In this document: positions 1 through 5,726 of the stretch, piece by piece | Layout: each line of letters starts with the position of its first letter | How positions within the stretch are numbered: position 1 is the stretch's first letter | NCBI GenBank assembly: GCA_030596265.1 | Contig: JAUVKM010000158.1 | Location: forward strand, 1-5,726 | Length of the DNA stretch: 5,726 nt | Reading direction: 5' to 3' | Source of the DNA: Candidatus Cloacimonadota bacterium | GTDB lineage: Bacteria > Cloacimonadota > Cloacimonadia > Cloacimonadales > TCS61 | Notes under the pieces: generated by a model | Database searches by the model: none | Told to the model about the DNA's origin: nothing | The model's input: only the letters and a program-made list of their open reading frames with translations | Position numbers and translations under genes: made by a program

Positions 1-1
1 A

Positions 2-928
2 GACCTTAATAGTGAAGTTCGTATCCGGTTTTCAATTGGAACTACAGACGGCTCCTGGCAATACAGTGGTTGGAATATTGATGATCTCACCATCACCGGC
101 AATCCGGTTATCTATGGTGCTATCGAAGGAAATGTTATCAACGAAGATAATGGTGAGCCAATTGCTTTTGCTCCGATAATGAATCAATATGGGAATACGA
201 TGTCTGATGGAGAAGGATATTTTATATTAAATAACATTCCAACAGGGAATCAAGAGATCACAATAAATGCACTTGGATATATTCCATTTTTGCAGATAAA
301 TATAATTATTACAGAAGATGACACAACTTATGTGTTATGTGAACTTGAACCAGATCCGAATACTCCTCCACCACCGCAAAATCCTCAGGCTTCCGTATAT
401 GATGGAAATAATGTTCATCTTACATGGGAAGAACCTGAACTTCCAGACGAAGAGTTACTGGCTTATAACGTCTATCGGAATGGAATTATTGTACAAAGCA
501 TTATAGCTGAAGAATATTTTGATCTGAATCTTATCAACGGGTATTACAGTTATTTCATTTCCGCAGTTTACGACTCGGGAGAATCACTCCCAACCGATAC
601 GGTTAACGTTCAAATTAATATTTCAGGTTTGGAAAATGATGTAATTCCGCAAAGTGAGTATAGTCTCTCAAATTACCCCAATCCATTCAATCCAACTACA
701 ACGATCTCCTTTTCGTTAACCACAGAGTTCACAGAGAGCACTGAGTTGAAAATTTACAACATAAAGGGACAGAAAATCCGACAATATTCTATATTCAATA
801 ATCAATCTTCAATTATATGGGATGGTTCCGATAACAATAGTAAACCTGTTTCAAGCGGTATATATCTATACCAATTAGTAATTGATGGAAAAGTAGCTGC
901 AAAGAACAAAATGATGCTAATAAAATAA
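2..928 (+). CDS. Secreted multidomain protein with C-terminal sorting domain (5' end missing)
   Basis: The reading frame is open from base 2, so this is the last 308 residues of a longer exported protein; the Met codon at 179 lies inside a domain and is not the start. Residues are numbered from base 2. Residues 1-33 look like the end of a jelly-roll/MAM-like beta sandwich, closing with GWNIDDLTITG. Residues 38-116 resemble a carboxypeptidase-regulatory-like fold (IEGNVINEDNGEPI, then DGEGYFILNNIPTG). After a proline linker (121-127), residues 128-206 look like a fibronectin type III domain (VHLTWEEP, AYNVYRNG). Residues 219-308 form the FlgD-like / type IX-type sorting domain, with YPNPFNP (225-231), a WDG turn (273-275), GIYLYQL and a basic end KNKMMLIK. 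By family knowledge such proteins are exported through the Sec system and then by a type IX-like system, and held at or released from the cell surface. The catalytic part, if any, is upstream of the window. Confidence 0.88.
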   Translation, partial: DLNSEVRIRFSIGTTDGSWQYSGWNIDDLTITGNPVIYGAIEGNVINEDNGEPIAFAPIMNQYGNTMSDGEGYFILNNIPTGNQEITINALGYIPFLQINIIITEDDTTYVLCELEPDPNTPPPPQNPQASVYDGNNVHLTWEEPELPDEELLAYNVYRNGIIVQSIIAEEYFDLNLINGYYSYFISAVYDSGESLPTDTVNVQINISGLENDVIPQSEYSLSNYPNPFNPTTTISFSLTTEFTESTELKIYNIKGQKIRQYSIFNNQSSIIWDGSDNNSKPVSSGIYLYQLVIDGKVAAKNKMMLIK

Positions 929-938
929 ATAAAATTTA

Positions 939-1619
939 ATGAAATATAAGTTAGTTTTATTCGATGCTGATGGAACACTCTTTGATTTTGATACTGCAGA
1001 AAAACAAGCATTTGAGAAGACATTTAAACAATTTGGAATAAATGAAAATCTGGAGCGACTACATAAAGAATACGAAATTATTAACATGGCAATCTGGCGG
1101 GATTTTGAGCAAAAGAAAATAACTTCTAAAGAATTAAGAATAGAGCGTTTTCGAAGATTCTTTGCTAAAGAAAATTTAGATCTTGATTCCAAAGTGATCA
1201 GTCCGATCTATCTCAAAAATCTCTCTAAAGGAACTCACCTTCTACCGGGAGCTAAAGAAATAGTCAGTTTCCTATTTGGGAAGTGTGAACTTGCACTTGC
1301 CACAAATGGACTTGCCGATGTACAAAATCCCCGTTTTGCAGATTCAGATCTGGCAAAATTTTTCCAGCATATATTTATTTCTGAAGAGATAGGACATCCA
1401 AAACCTGATCCTGAATTTTTCGAGCATATATTCTGTAAACTTCCTCACAAAGAGTCTTCTATAATCATTGGAGATAATTTAACTTCAGATATAATGGGTG
1501 GAAATGATTTTGGAATTGACACATGTTGGTTCAATCCAAATAAACGTACTAATAAAAGTGGAGTTGTCCCCACTTATGAAATTAGTGATTTAAATGAATT
1601 GAGATCATTATTAATATAG
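939..1619 (+). CDS. yjjG: HAD-superfamily phosphatase, YjjG-type nucleotidase
   Basis: A 226-residue soluble HAD hydrolase with all four family motifs. Motif I is DADGT, with the expected nucleophile Asp9 and acid/base Asp11. Motif II is Thr122 in ATNG. Motif III is Lys155 in GHPKPDP. Motif IV is GDNLTSD, with Asp179 and Asp184 as the Mg2+ ligands. The helical cap lies at about residues 18-95. The tail, with CWFNP at 196-200 and PTYEISDLNEL near the end, matches the arrangement of E. coli YjjG, a 5'-nucleotidase that dephosphorylates nucleoside monophosphates, including non-canonical pyrimidines. The length is normal for that family. The start is 10 bp after the preceding stop with no SD sequence, only an A/T-rich leader. 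This is the only sensible start, because motif I begins at residue 9. The HAD assignment is very secure. The nucleotidase role is by resemblance; a phosphoglycolate-phosphatase-like activity is the main alternative. Confidence 0.88.
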   Translation: MKYKLVLFDADGTLFDFDTAEKQAFEKTFKQFGINENLERLHKEYEIINMAIWRDFEQKKITSKELRIERFRRFFAKENLDLDSKVISPIYLKNLSKGTHLLPGAKEIVSFLFGKCELALATNGLADVQNPRFADSDLAKFFQHIFISEEIGHPKPDPEFFEHIFCKLPHKESSIIIGDNLTSDIMGGNDFGIDTCWFNPNKRTNKSGVVPTYEISDLNELRSLLI

Positions 1620-1642
1620 TTATAAAAAAATGAATTGAGATC
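1592..1642 (+). repeat. 15-bp direct repeat spanning the end of the HAD gene
   Basis: AAATGAATTGAGATC occurs at 1592-1606, inside the last codons of the HAD gene, and again at 1628-1642, after its stop. The offset is 36 bp, a multiple of three, so both copies read Asn-Glu-Leu-Arg-Ser in the same frame. An 8-bp element GTGATTTA also occurs near both, at 1585-1592 and 1643-1650. This looks like a small local duplication at the gene's 3' end; no function is implied. Confidence 0.6.
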
Positions 1643-1690
1643 GTGATTTAGAAGGGATTTAGTACTTGCCCGATAAAGAATCATATCTCA
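1636..1690 (+). promoter_or_regulatory. Imperfect inverted repeat ahead of the transporter unit
   Basis: TGAGAT (1636-1641) and GATT (1645-1648) are matched by AATC (1679-1682) and ATCTCA (1685-1690) in inverted order. They are separated by a small 3/2-base internal loop and a terminal loop of about 30 bases. It lies directly before the ribosome binding site of the membrane-protein gene. It could be an operator for a dimeric regulator or a 5' leader hairpin, and chance pairing is possible in sequence this AT-rich. I found no convincing -35/-10 pair in this gap. Confidence 0.3.
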
Positions 1691-1692
1691 TT

Positions 1693-1700
1693 ATAAGGAG
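1693..1700 (+). promoter_or_regulatory. Strong ribosome binding site for the small membrane protein
   Basis: ATAAGGAG ends 6 bases before the ATG at 1707, near-ideal SD spacing. It fixes the start of the 108-residue membrane protein and contrasts with the SD-less starts at 939 and 3993. Confidence 0.8.
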
Positions 1701-1706
1701 AAAAAT

Positions 1707-2033
1707 ATGAACACAGTCAAAAAGAAGAGCAGTCTTCCTTTAATTTTATTCATAATAGCTGTTCTTGCATTTATTTATGTTTTTCCACGGATACTTATCT
1801 CCGTATGGGGACCAAGCGATCCTTGGACGTGCTATCTTTATCAATATGGATTTGGTACGATCACATTTTGCATAGGTATTTACCTGATGTTTAAATCGGG
1901 TTCCTGCAAACTTGGACGAGGGAATGATACTTTCTGGTTCAAATGGATAATTGTAGGATTTTTCCTCTTTGCAATAACTCATGCAGTTTGGATATTATTT
2001 GCATTGTACATGCCTGTGAAAGGAGGAGTGTAG
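1707..2033 (+). CDS. Small membrane protein, putative symporter partner
   Basis: A 108-residue protein that I do not recognise as a named family. It has a lysine-rich N-terminus (KKK at 5-7) and about three membrane segments, near residues 9-31, 44-62 and 77-101. Between the first two is a short Trp/Pro loop, WGPSDPW (34-40), and between the second and third a polar loop with Cys67 and GRGND. The strong ribosome binding site fixes the start. The stop codon directly abuts the ATG of the sodium:solute symporter, whose own SD sequence lies inside the last codons of this gene, so the two are almost certainly co-transcribed and probably translationally coupled. Small membrane proteins encoded just before SSS transporters are known, for example YhdT before PanF and the DUF4212 proteins, but the sequence here does not obviously match either. 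A role as a small subunit or assembly partner of the symporter is inferred from position only. Confidence 0.75.
   Translation: MNTVKKKSSLPLILFIIAVLAFIYVFPRILISVWGPSDPWTCYLYQYGFGTITFCIGIYLMFKSGSCKLGRGNDTFWFKWIIVGFFLFAITHAVWILFALYMPVKGGV
2021..2026 (+). promoter_or_regulatory. Ribosome binding site for the symporter, inside the upstream gene
   Basis: AGGAGG ends 7 bases before the ATG at 2034 and lies in the last codons (Lys-Gly-Gly-Val) of the small membrane protein. It supports the ATG at 2034 as the start and suggests that the two genes are translated together. Confidence 0.85.
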
Positions 2034-3941
2034 ATGGGACATCTGAGTCAACTTAATTTAGAACCAAGTGCATATTGGACAATTGGAACGGTTGTAATAT
2101 TATACTCTTTAATGATAGCAGCTTTTGGTGGGTATTTCTCAAGGTTTAGTAAGAATATTAATGATTATTTTTATAGTGGGCAAAGGTTTGCCTGGTGGTT
2201 AGGTGCAGCTAGTATGATAGCTACCGGAATTGGTTCCTACAGTTATCTTAAGTATTCACAACAGGGATTTGAAACAGGTATGAGTAGTTCAATGACTTAT
2301 ACGAATGACTGGTTTATCATACCATTCTTCATGTTTGGTTGGCTGCCGATCATCTATTTTTCAAAGATAAAATCTATTCCCGAATATTTCGAACGTCGAT
2401 TTAATAGAACTTCGCGCTATATCTCTCTTGTAATAATTATGGCTTACATGTTGTTTTATATTGGATACAATCTATTTACAATTGGTATTGCCATGGAAGG
2501 GCTTCTTGGTGTTCCATTGATAATTACCGTACCGATTGCAACGATATTGCTGGGCGGTTACGTTACATTTGGAGGGCAAACAGCGGTTATTTTTACCGAC
2601 CTGGTACAGGGTATAATGCTCTATCTTGCTGGTGGAATTGCTATTGTTGCCGGAATTGTTGCCCTGGGAGGTTTTGGAGAATTCTGGTCTTGGCTACCGG
2701 TAACTCACAGATTACCATTTGTAGATTTGCTAAACGATCCGAAATTTAATACTGCCGGACTTTTCTGGGGAGAAGCTTTGGCTGGAAGTATTGCATTCAC
2801 ATTTATGAATCAGGGTTTCATAATGAGATACCTGGCTCTAAAAAGTGTGAATGATGGAAGAAAAGCTGCAATTTTTAATGTACTTTTCACACTTCCATTC
2901 TCTGCTATAATTGTTGGTGCTGTAGGTTGGATTGCCAAATCACTTATTGAAAAACAAACTGCTATGGGTGGATCTTTGGAAGGTCTTGATCCAATTCATA
3001 TTGCAAATCATTTTCATACATTTATTGTTGTTGCATGGGAAACATTACGGCATAATACAATAGTATTCGGTTTTGTGATAGCTGCTCTTACTGCTGCTTT
3101 GATGTCAACTGTTGATACATTGATCAACGCCTGTTCTGCAATTGGTATTTATGATATTTACAAGCCGTTATTTAAACCTAAAGCAGATGATAAACATTAC
3201 TTGAAAGCAGCTCGTTGGGTTTCAGGTGGAACTGCTTTACTCGGTTTATTACTTGTTTTTCTGTTCTCACAAATGAAAGGCAGCTTGATGTCTATCCATT
3301 ACAAAGGAATTATGATAATAATTCCATCTATCGTTACTACTATATTCCTGGGGATATTCTGGAGAAGATTTACTGCAAAAGCTGCAAATATTTCCATGCT
3401 CGTTGGATCTGGATTTACAATCCTAACGGTATTCGTTCCTGATATGATCAATCCTCTTGCTGCATTTGTTTCTGCACCGCAAAATGGAATTTTCATTTAT
3501 ACAAGAGCTCTTTTTGGAATGGTGCTTACTGCAATAGTGGGAGTTACTATAACGCTTCTTACTAAAGAAGCTCCGGATCATAATGAGAAAATTAACGGAC
3601 TTACTATCGATACACTTGATTATGCAATGGAACAATATAAAGGTGGAAAACCGAATCATGTGAAAGGTGAAAAGATCAGAAGACTTCCTGTACTTATTGA
3701 TGAATCGATTCCTGTTGGAAAAATATCTCTTTCAAATGCAATTATGGCACGTATGAAAGCTAATGTGGAAGATCTTATCTATATGGAAGATTCACGCTGG
3801 TACCTGGGTGGACTTCGTTCTGATCATGTGAAAGCTTATACACCTCATAATGATAACGATGATGTGAAAATGTCATTAGAAACATTTGAGAAAGCGATGA
3901 TGTTAAAAGATAAACTTATCACATTAGAAAAGATATTCTAA
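2034..3941 (+). CDS. Sodium:solute symporter (SSS family) with C-terminal soluble tail
   Basis: A 635-residue inner-membrane transporter with about 13 hydrophobic segments between residues 13 and 510. SSS hallmarks appear in order: DYFYSGQRFAWWLG then SMIATGIGSYSYL (44-72), corresponding to the unwound first core helix; SIPEYFERRF (114-123); GGQTAVIFTDLVQG (180-193), the family signature; and AALMSTVDTLINACS followed by DIYK (354-377). In the last, Ala355, Ser358 and Thr359 align with the Na2 sodium-site residues of vSGLT. Na+-coupled uptake is therefore well supported. The substrate is not: sugars, carboxylates, amino acids and vitamins are all possible for this family. Residues from about 511 to 635 are hydrophilic and probably cytoplasmic, ending in a charged helical stretch. 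The start is set by the AGGAGG site and abuts the preceding small membrane-protein gene. An intrinsic terminator 16 bp after the stop ends the unit. Confidence 0.92.
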   Translation: MGHLSQLNLEPSAYWTIGTVVILYSLMIAAFGGYFSRFSKNINDYFYSGQRFAWWLGAASMIATGIGSYSYLKYSQQGFETGMSSSMTYTNDWFIIPFFMFGWLPIIYFSKIKSIPEYFERRFNRTSRYISLVIIMAYMLFYIGYNLFTIGIAMEGLLGVPLIITVPIATILLGGYVTFGGQTAVIFTDLVQGIMLYLAGGIAIVAGIVALGGFGEFWSWLPVTHRLPFVDLLNDPKFNTAGLFWGEALAGSIAFTFMNQGFIMRYLALKSVNDGRKAAIFNVLFTLPFSAIIVGAVGWIAKSLIEKQTAMGGSLEGLDPIHIANHFHTFIVVAWETLRHNTIVFGFVIAALTAALMSTVDTLINACSAIGIYDIYKPLFKPKADDKHYLKAARWVSGGTALLGLLLVFLFSQMKGSLMSIHYKGIMIIIPSIVTTIFLGIFWRRFTAKAANISMLVGSGFTILTVFVPDMINPLAAFVSAPQNGIFIYTRALFGMVLTAIVGVTITLLTKEAPDHNEKINGLTIDTLDYAMEQYKGGKPNHVKGEKIRRLPVLIDESIPVGKISLSNAIMARMKANVEDLIYMEDSRWYLGGLRSDHVKAYTPHNDNDDVKMSLETFEKAMMLKDKLITLEKIF

Positions 3942-3956
3942 TTGGTGATTATAATG

Positions 3957-3985
3957 AACGCCTCTCGCAAGGGAGGCGTTTTTTT
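3957..3985 (+). terminator. Intrinsic (Rho-independent) terminator after the symporter
   Basis: A 10-bp stem (AACGCCTCTC at 3957-3966 with GGGAGGCGTT at 3971-3980, including one G-T wobble) closes a GCAA tetraloop of the stable GNRA type. The 3' side runs straight into a T tract, seven T in all at 3979-3985. It is the most GC-rich spot in the neighbourhood and should end the symporter transcript. It stops only 7 bases before the ATG of the next gene. Confidence 0.93.
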
Positions 3986-3992
3986 AAATTTA

Positions 3993-4880
3993 ATGAAATT
4001 TAATAAGCTTATTTTACTTATTTCAATCCTGGTCATATTTGGCTGTGGACAACAGGTAGAACTGGGAACCAAAAAGAACCCGATAAAAATGTACTTCGTT
4101 CCCTCTATTGAAGCGGATAAGATAATTACTAGCGGAAAAGAAGTTGCTGATATAATCAGGGAAAAAACGGGATATCATTTCCATGTTGCTGTTCCAACAA
4201 GCTATGCTTCTGTGATCGAAGCCATGGGAACTGAAGAAACAGATATTGCCTGGCTGGCTACTTATGCATACATTCTGGCAAATCAGAAATTTGATGCAGA
4301 AGTGGCTCTCACAGTCGTTCGGAAGGGATTTGATAAATACAGAGGACAATTTATTACTCGATCGGACAGCAATATAAATACTCTAGAAGACATAGAAGGG
4401 AAAATAATTGCATACACGGATGCTGCTTCCACTTCAGGGTATATTTATCCATCGGCTCTGTTGATCGAGAAAGGTATTCAGCCGGAAAAATATTTTTTTG
4501 CCGGTGGTCATCCACAAGCGGTTCTAGCTGTTTATAGTGGTAGAGCTGATGTGGGCTGCGCTTTCTGGACTCCTGTTAACGAAAAAGATGCTCATGATGC
4601 GCGGAATACTGTTATTGAAACATTTCCGGATGTTATGGAAAAAATCAAAATAATTGGTTTTACAGAGTGGATCCCTAATGCTACAGTTACTTTCCGTAAA
4701 AATTTTCCTCTGGAAATGAAAGAAAGAATTGTTGAAGCACTATTAGAATTTGCAAATGATGATAAAGATCGAGAAACCTTGAAAGATCTATTGGAAATAG
4801 ATAATTTCATTCGAGCATCTGAGAAAGATTATGACAGCGTACGAGAAGCAATAAAAACAATCGGGGAAGATGATTTTTAA
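3993..4880 (+). CDS. phnD: PhnD-like phosphonate/phosphite/phosphate ABC transporter binding lipoprotein
   Basis: Read from the ATG at 3993, the protein has 295 residues and begins with a lipoprotein signal: Lys at 2 and 5, a hydrophobic core, and lipobox IFGC with Cys18 as the expected lipidated residue. An upstream in-frame TTG at 3942 would put the terminator hairpin inside the gene and spoil the signal peptide, so I reject it. The mature part follows the PhnD family: SYASVIEAMG (70-79), DIAWLATYAY (84-93), STSG (146-149) with the following GYIYP, the GGH loop with His173, the SGRADVGCAFW segment (182-192), and EWIPN (225-229). In characterised PhnD proteins the Ser-Thr-Ser loop and the His contact the phosphonate group. 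It should deliver ligand to the PhnC-powered permease encoded just downstream. The ligand may be phosphonate, phosphite or phosphate; sequence alone does not decide. There is no SD sequence before the start. Confidence 0.9.
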   Translation: MKFNKLILLISILVIFGCGQQVELGTKKNPIKMYFVPSIEADKIITSGKEVADIIREKTGYHFHVAVPTSYASVIEAMGTEETDIAWLATYAYILANQKFDAEVALTVVRKGFDKYRGQFITRSDSNINTLEDIEGKIIAYTDAASTSGYIYPSALLIEKGIQPEKYFFAGGHPQAVLAVYSGRADVGCAFWTPVNEKDAHDARNTVIETFPDVMEKIKIIGFTEWIPNATVTFRKNFPLEMKERIVEALLEFANDDKDRETLKDLLEIDNFIRASEKDYDSVREAIKTIGEDDF

Positions 4881-4897
4881 TTTAGTGGATTAAAATT

Positions 4898-4951
4898 ATG
4901 AAAATCGAATGGATCCCTCAGTATGAGAAATCCAAAATAAATGTAGGTTAA
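4898..4951 (+). CDS. Possible 17-residue ORF directly before phnC
   Basis: ATG at 4898 opens a 17-codon frame (MKIEWIPQYEKSKINVG) whose TAA at 4949-4951 abuts the ATG of phnC and lies in the same frame, so one stop codon separates the two. It fills most of the 71-bp phnD-phnC gap. The putative SD is weak (GGA 8 bases before the ATG). It could be a leader peptide coupling translation into phnC, a decayed fragment, or chance. Its E-W-I-P codons nearly repeat a segment of phnD. I do not recognise it. Confidence 0.3.
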   Translation: MKIEWIPQYEKSKINVG

Positions 4952-5719
4952 ATGAAAAATATCATTGAAATTGAAAACCTGAACAAAATTTATACCGGCG
5001 GAACACATGCTCTAAAAGATATCAATTTAAATATTAAAGAAGGTGAATTCTGCATTCTTCTAGGACTTTCCGGTTCCGGTAAAACCACACTTCTCCGTTG
5101 CTTGAATCGGCTTATCGAGCCTACATCCGGTGAAATTCATTTCGATGGGCAAGATGTTATTGCAGCAGAAGGGCAAAAACTTCGTTTAATTCGTCGAAAG
5201 ATCGGCATGATATTCCAGCAATTCAACCTGATAAAAAACTTGAGTTCGCTCACAAATGTTCTAACTGGTAAATTAGGATATTCATCTCTGTTGCATTCAC
5301 TTGCATTATCCAAAAATAAGACGGATGTGAAAATTGCTTTGGAAAACCTGCAGCGTGTTGGGTTGAAAGATTTTGCTGAGAATAGGATAAAGAATCTAAG
5401 TGGTGGAGAGCAACAGCGTGTTGCAATTGCCCGGGCATTGATGCAGAATCCTAAAGTTATACTCGCAGATGAGCCGGTTGCCAGTCTTGATCCAGCTACA
5501 GCAGATTCAGTGATGCAATACCTGGGAGAATTAAATAAAAAAGATAAGATCACAATTATCTGTTCACTTCACTTTCTCAGCCTGGCAAGAAAATATGGCT
5601 CTCGTGTTATTGGTTTGAAAGATGGTAAAATTGTTTTTGATGGAACTCCAAAGGAGATCGATAAAAAGAGATTCAAAGAGATTTATGGCGAAGATGCTGA
5701 GGAGGTAGAGATCAGATGA
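4952..5719 (+). CDS. phnC: PhnC-like phosphonate/phosphate ABC transporter ATPase
   Basis: A 255-residue cytoplasmic ATP-binding subunit with all ABC motifs: Walker A GLSGSGKTT (38-46), Q-loop Gln89 in IFQQFNL, signature LSGGEQQRVAIARAL (149-163), Walker B VILADEP (169-175), D-loop SLD (178-180) and H-loop His207. Features specific to PhnC over other ABC ATPases are NVLTGKLGY followed by the SLL-SLALS insertion (102-120), ADEPVASLDP (172-181) and the tail SRVIGLKDGKIVFDGTP (217-233). The length is normal for PhnC. It follows the PhnD-like lipoprotein after a short gap and overlaps the next gene by four bases (ATGA), the usual phnD-phnC-phnE order. The ATG at 4952 is preceded in frame by a stop, so no longer form exists; only a weak AGGT stands in for an SD sequence. 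It should energise uptake through a permease encoded beyond the right edge. Confidence 0.93.
   Translation: MKNIIEIENLNKIYTGGTHALKDINLNIKEGEFCILLGLSGSGKTTLLRCLNRLIEPTSGEIHFDGQDVIAAEGQKLRLIRRKIGMIFQQFNLIKNLSSLTNVLTGKLGYSSLLHSLALSKNKTDVKIALENLQRVGLKDFAENRIKNLSGGEQQRVAIARALMQNPKVILADEPVASLDPATADSVMQYLGELNKKDKITIICSLHFLSLARKYGSRVIGLKDGKIVFDGTPKEIDKKRFKEIYGEDAEEVEIR
5699..5706 (+). promoter_or_regulatory. Strong ribosome binding site for the gene after phnC
   Basis: GAGGAGGT ends 9 bases before the ATG at 5716, within the last codons of phnC. It supports a real gene start there. Confidence 0.75.
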
Positions 5720-5726
5720 AAAAAGA
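5716..5726 (+). CDS. Start of the next gene, expected permease PhnE (cut by window edge)
   Basis: Only the first codons are visible (Met-Lys-Lys). The ATG overlaps the phnC stop in an ATGA arrangement, and a strong SD sequence lies at the right distance. Gene order and tight overlap predict the membrane permease PhnE, but no part of its sequence is seen, so this is inference from context. Confidence 0.55.

Noticed and set aside
179..928. The first gene as a complete 249-residue protein starting at ATG 179
   Set aside because: The frame stays open to base 2 and the upstream codons encode the first strands of the carboxypeptidase-regulatory-like domain and part of a preceding domain, so the gene is cut by the window edge.
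1666..1694. Possible sigma-70-like promoter (TTGCCC with CATTAT at 17-base spacing)
   Set aside because: The match is poor, and transcription would begin at or after the SD sequence, which would remove the ribosome binding site.
3886..3916. Possible promoter inside the symporter's 3' end (TTGAGA with TAAACT)
   Set aside because: The spacing is 19 bases and only four of six -10 positions match. In AT-rich coding sequence this is expected by chance, and the promoter type of this lineage is uncertain.
3942..3992. Longer N-terminus for the phnD-like gene, starting at TTG 3942
   Set aside because: It would translate through the terminator hairpin and place 17 charged or mixed residues ahead of a clean lipoprotein signal peptide that starts at 3993.
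5137..5553. Open frame of 138 codons on the - strand inside phnC
   Set aside because: It is opposite a fully conserved ABC ATPase gene and its translation shows no recognisable domain. The other - strand frames (for example 802-1192, 1746-1982, 4023-4349) are likewise shadows of + strand genes.

Overview
The window is AT-rich and every gene I can support lies on the + strand. It most resembles a member of the Fibrobacterota-Chlorobiota-Bacteroidota assemblage outside the classical Bacteroidota, for example Cloacimonadota, Ignavibacteria or a related candidate phylum. The main clue is the first gene, which ends in a YPNPFNP-type C-terminal sorting domain of the kind common on secreted proteins of those lineages. 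Several genes also start on an A/T-rich leader with no Shine-Dalgarno (SD) sequence, while others have strong ones. The phylum is an inference, not a demonstration.

Layout. (1) Positions 2-928 hold the 3' end of a large secreted multidomain protein: the end of a beta-sandwich domain, a carboxypeptidase-regulatory-like domain, an FN3-like domain and the sorting domain. (2) After 10 bp comes a complete HAD-family phosphatase of the YjjG nucleotidase type (939-1619). (3) An 87-bp gap holds a short direct repeat, an imperfect inverted repeat and a strong ribosome binding site. (4) A two-gene transporter unit follows: a 108-residue membrane protein of unrecognised family (1707-2033), then directly a 635-residue sodium:solute symporter with a soluble C-terminal tail (2034-3941). 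(5) A textbook intrinsic terminator (3957-3985) closes that unit. (6) Only 7 bp later a phosphonate/phosphite/phosphate-type ABC importer begins: lipoprotein binding protein PhnD-like (3993-4880), a possible 17-codon ORF (4898-4951), ATPase PhnC-like (4952-5719), and the first codons of an overlapping gene at 5716 that is expected to be the permease PhnE.

Working together. The PhnD-like lipoprotein should capture a phosphonate, phosphite or phosphate ligand at the membrane and pass it to a permease encoded beyond the right edge, powered by PhnC. The symporter and its small partner gene are translationally adjacent and may form one Na+-driven uptake system; its substrate cannot be read from the sequence. 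No C-P lyase, phosphonatase or phosphite dehydrogenase gene is visible, so the fate of the ABC substrate is open. No RNA gene, CRISPR array, insertion sequence or replication origin was seen.
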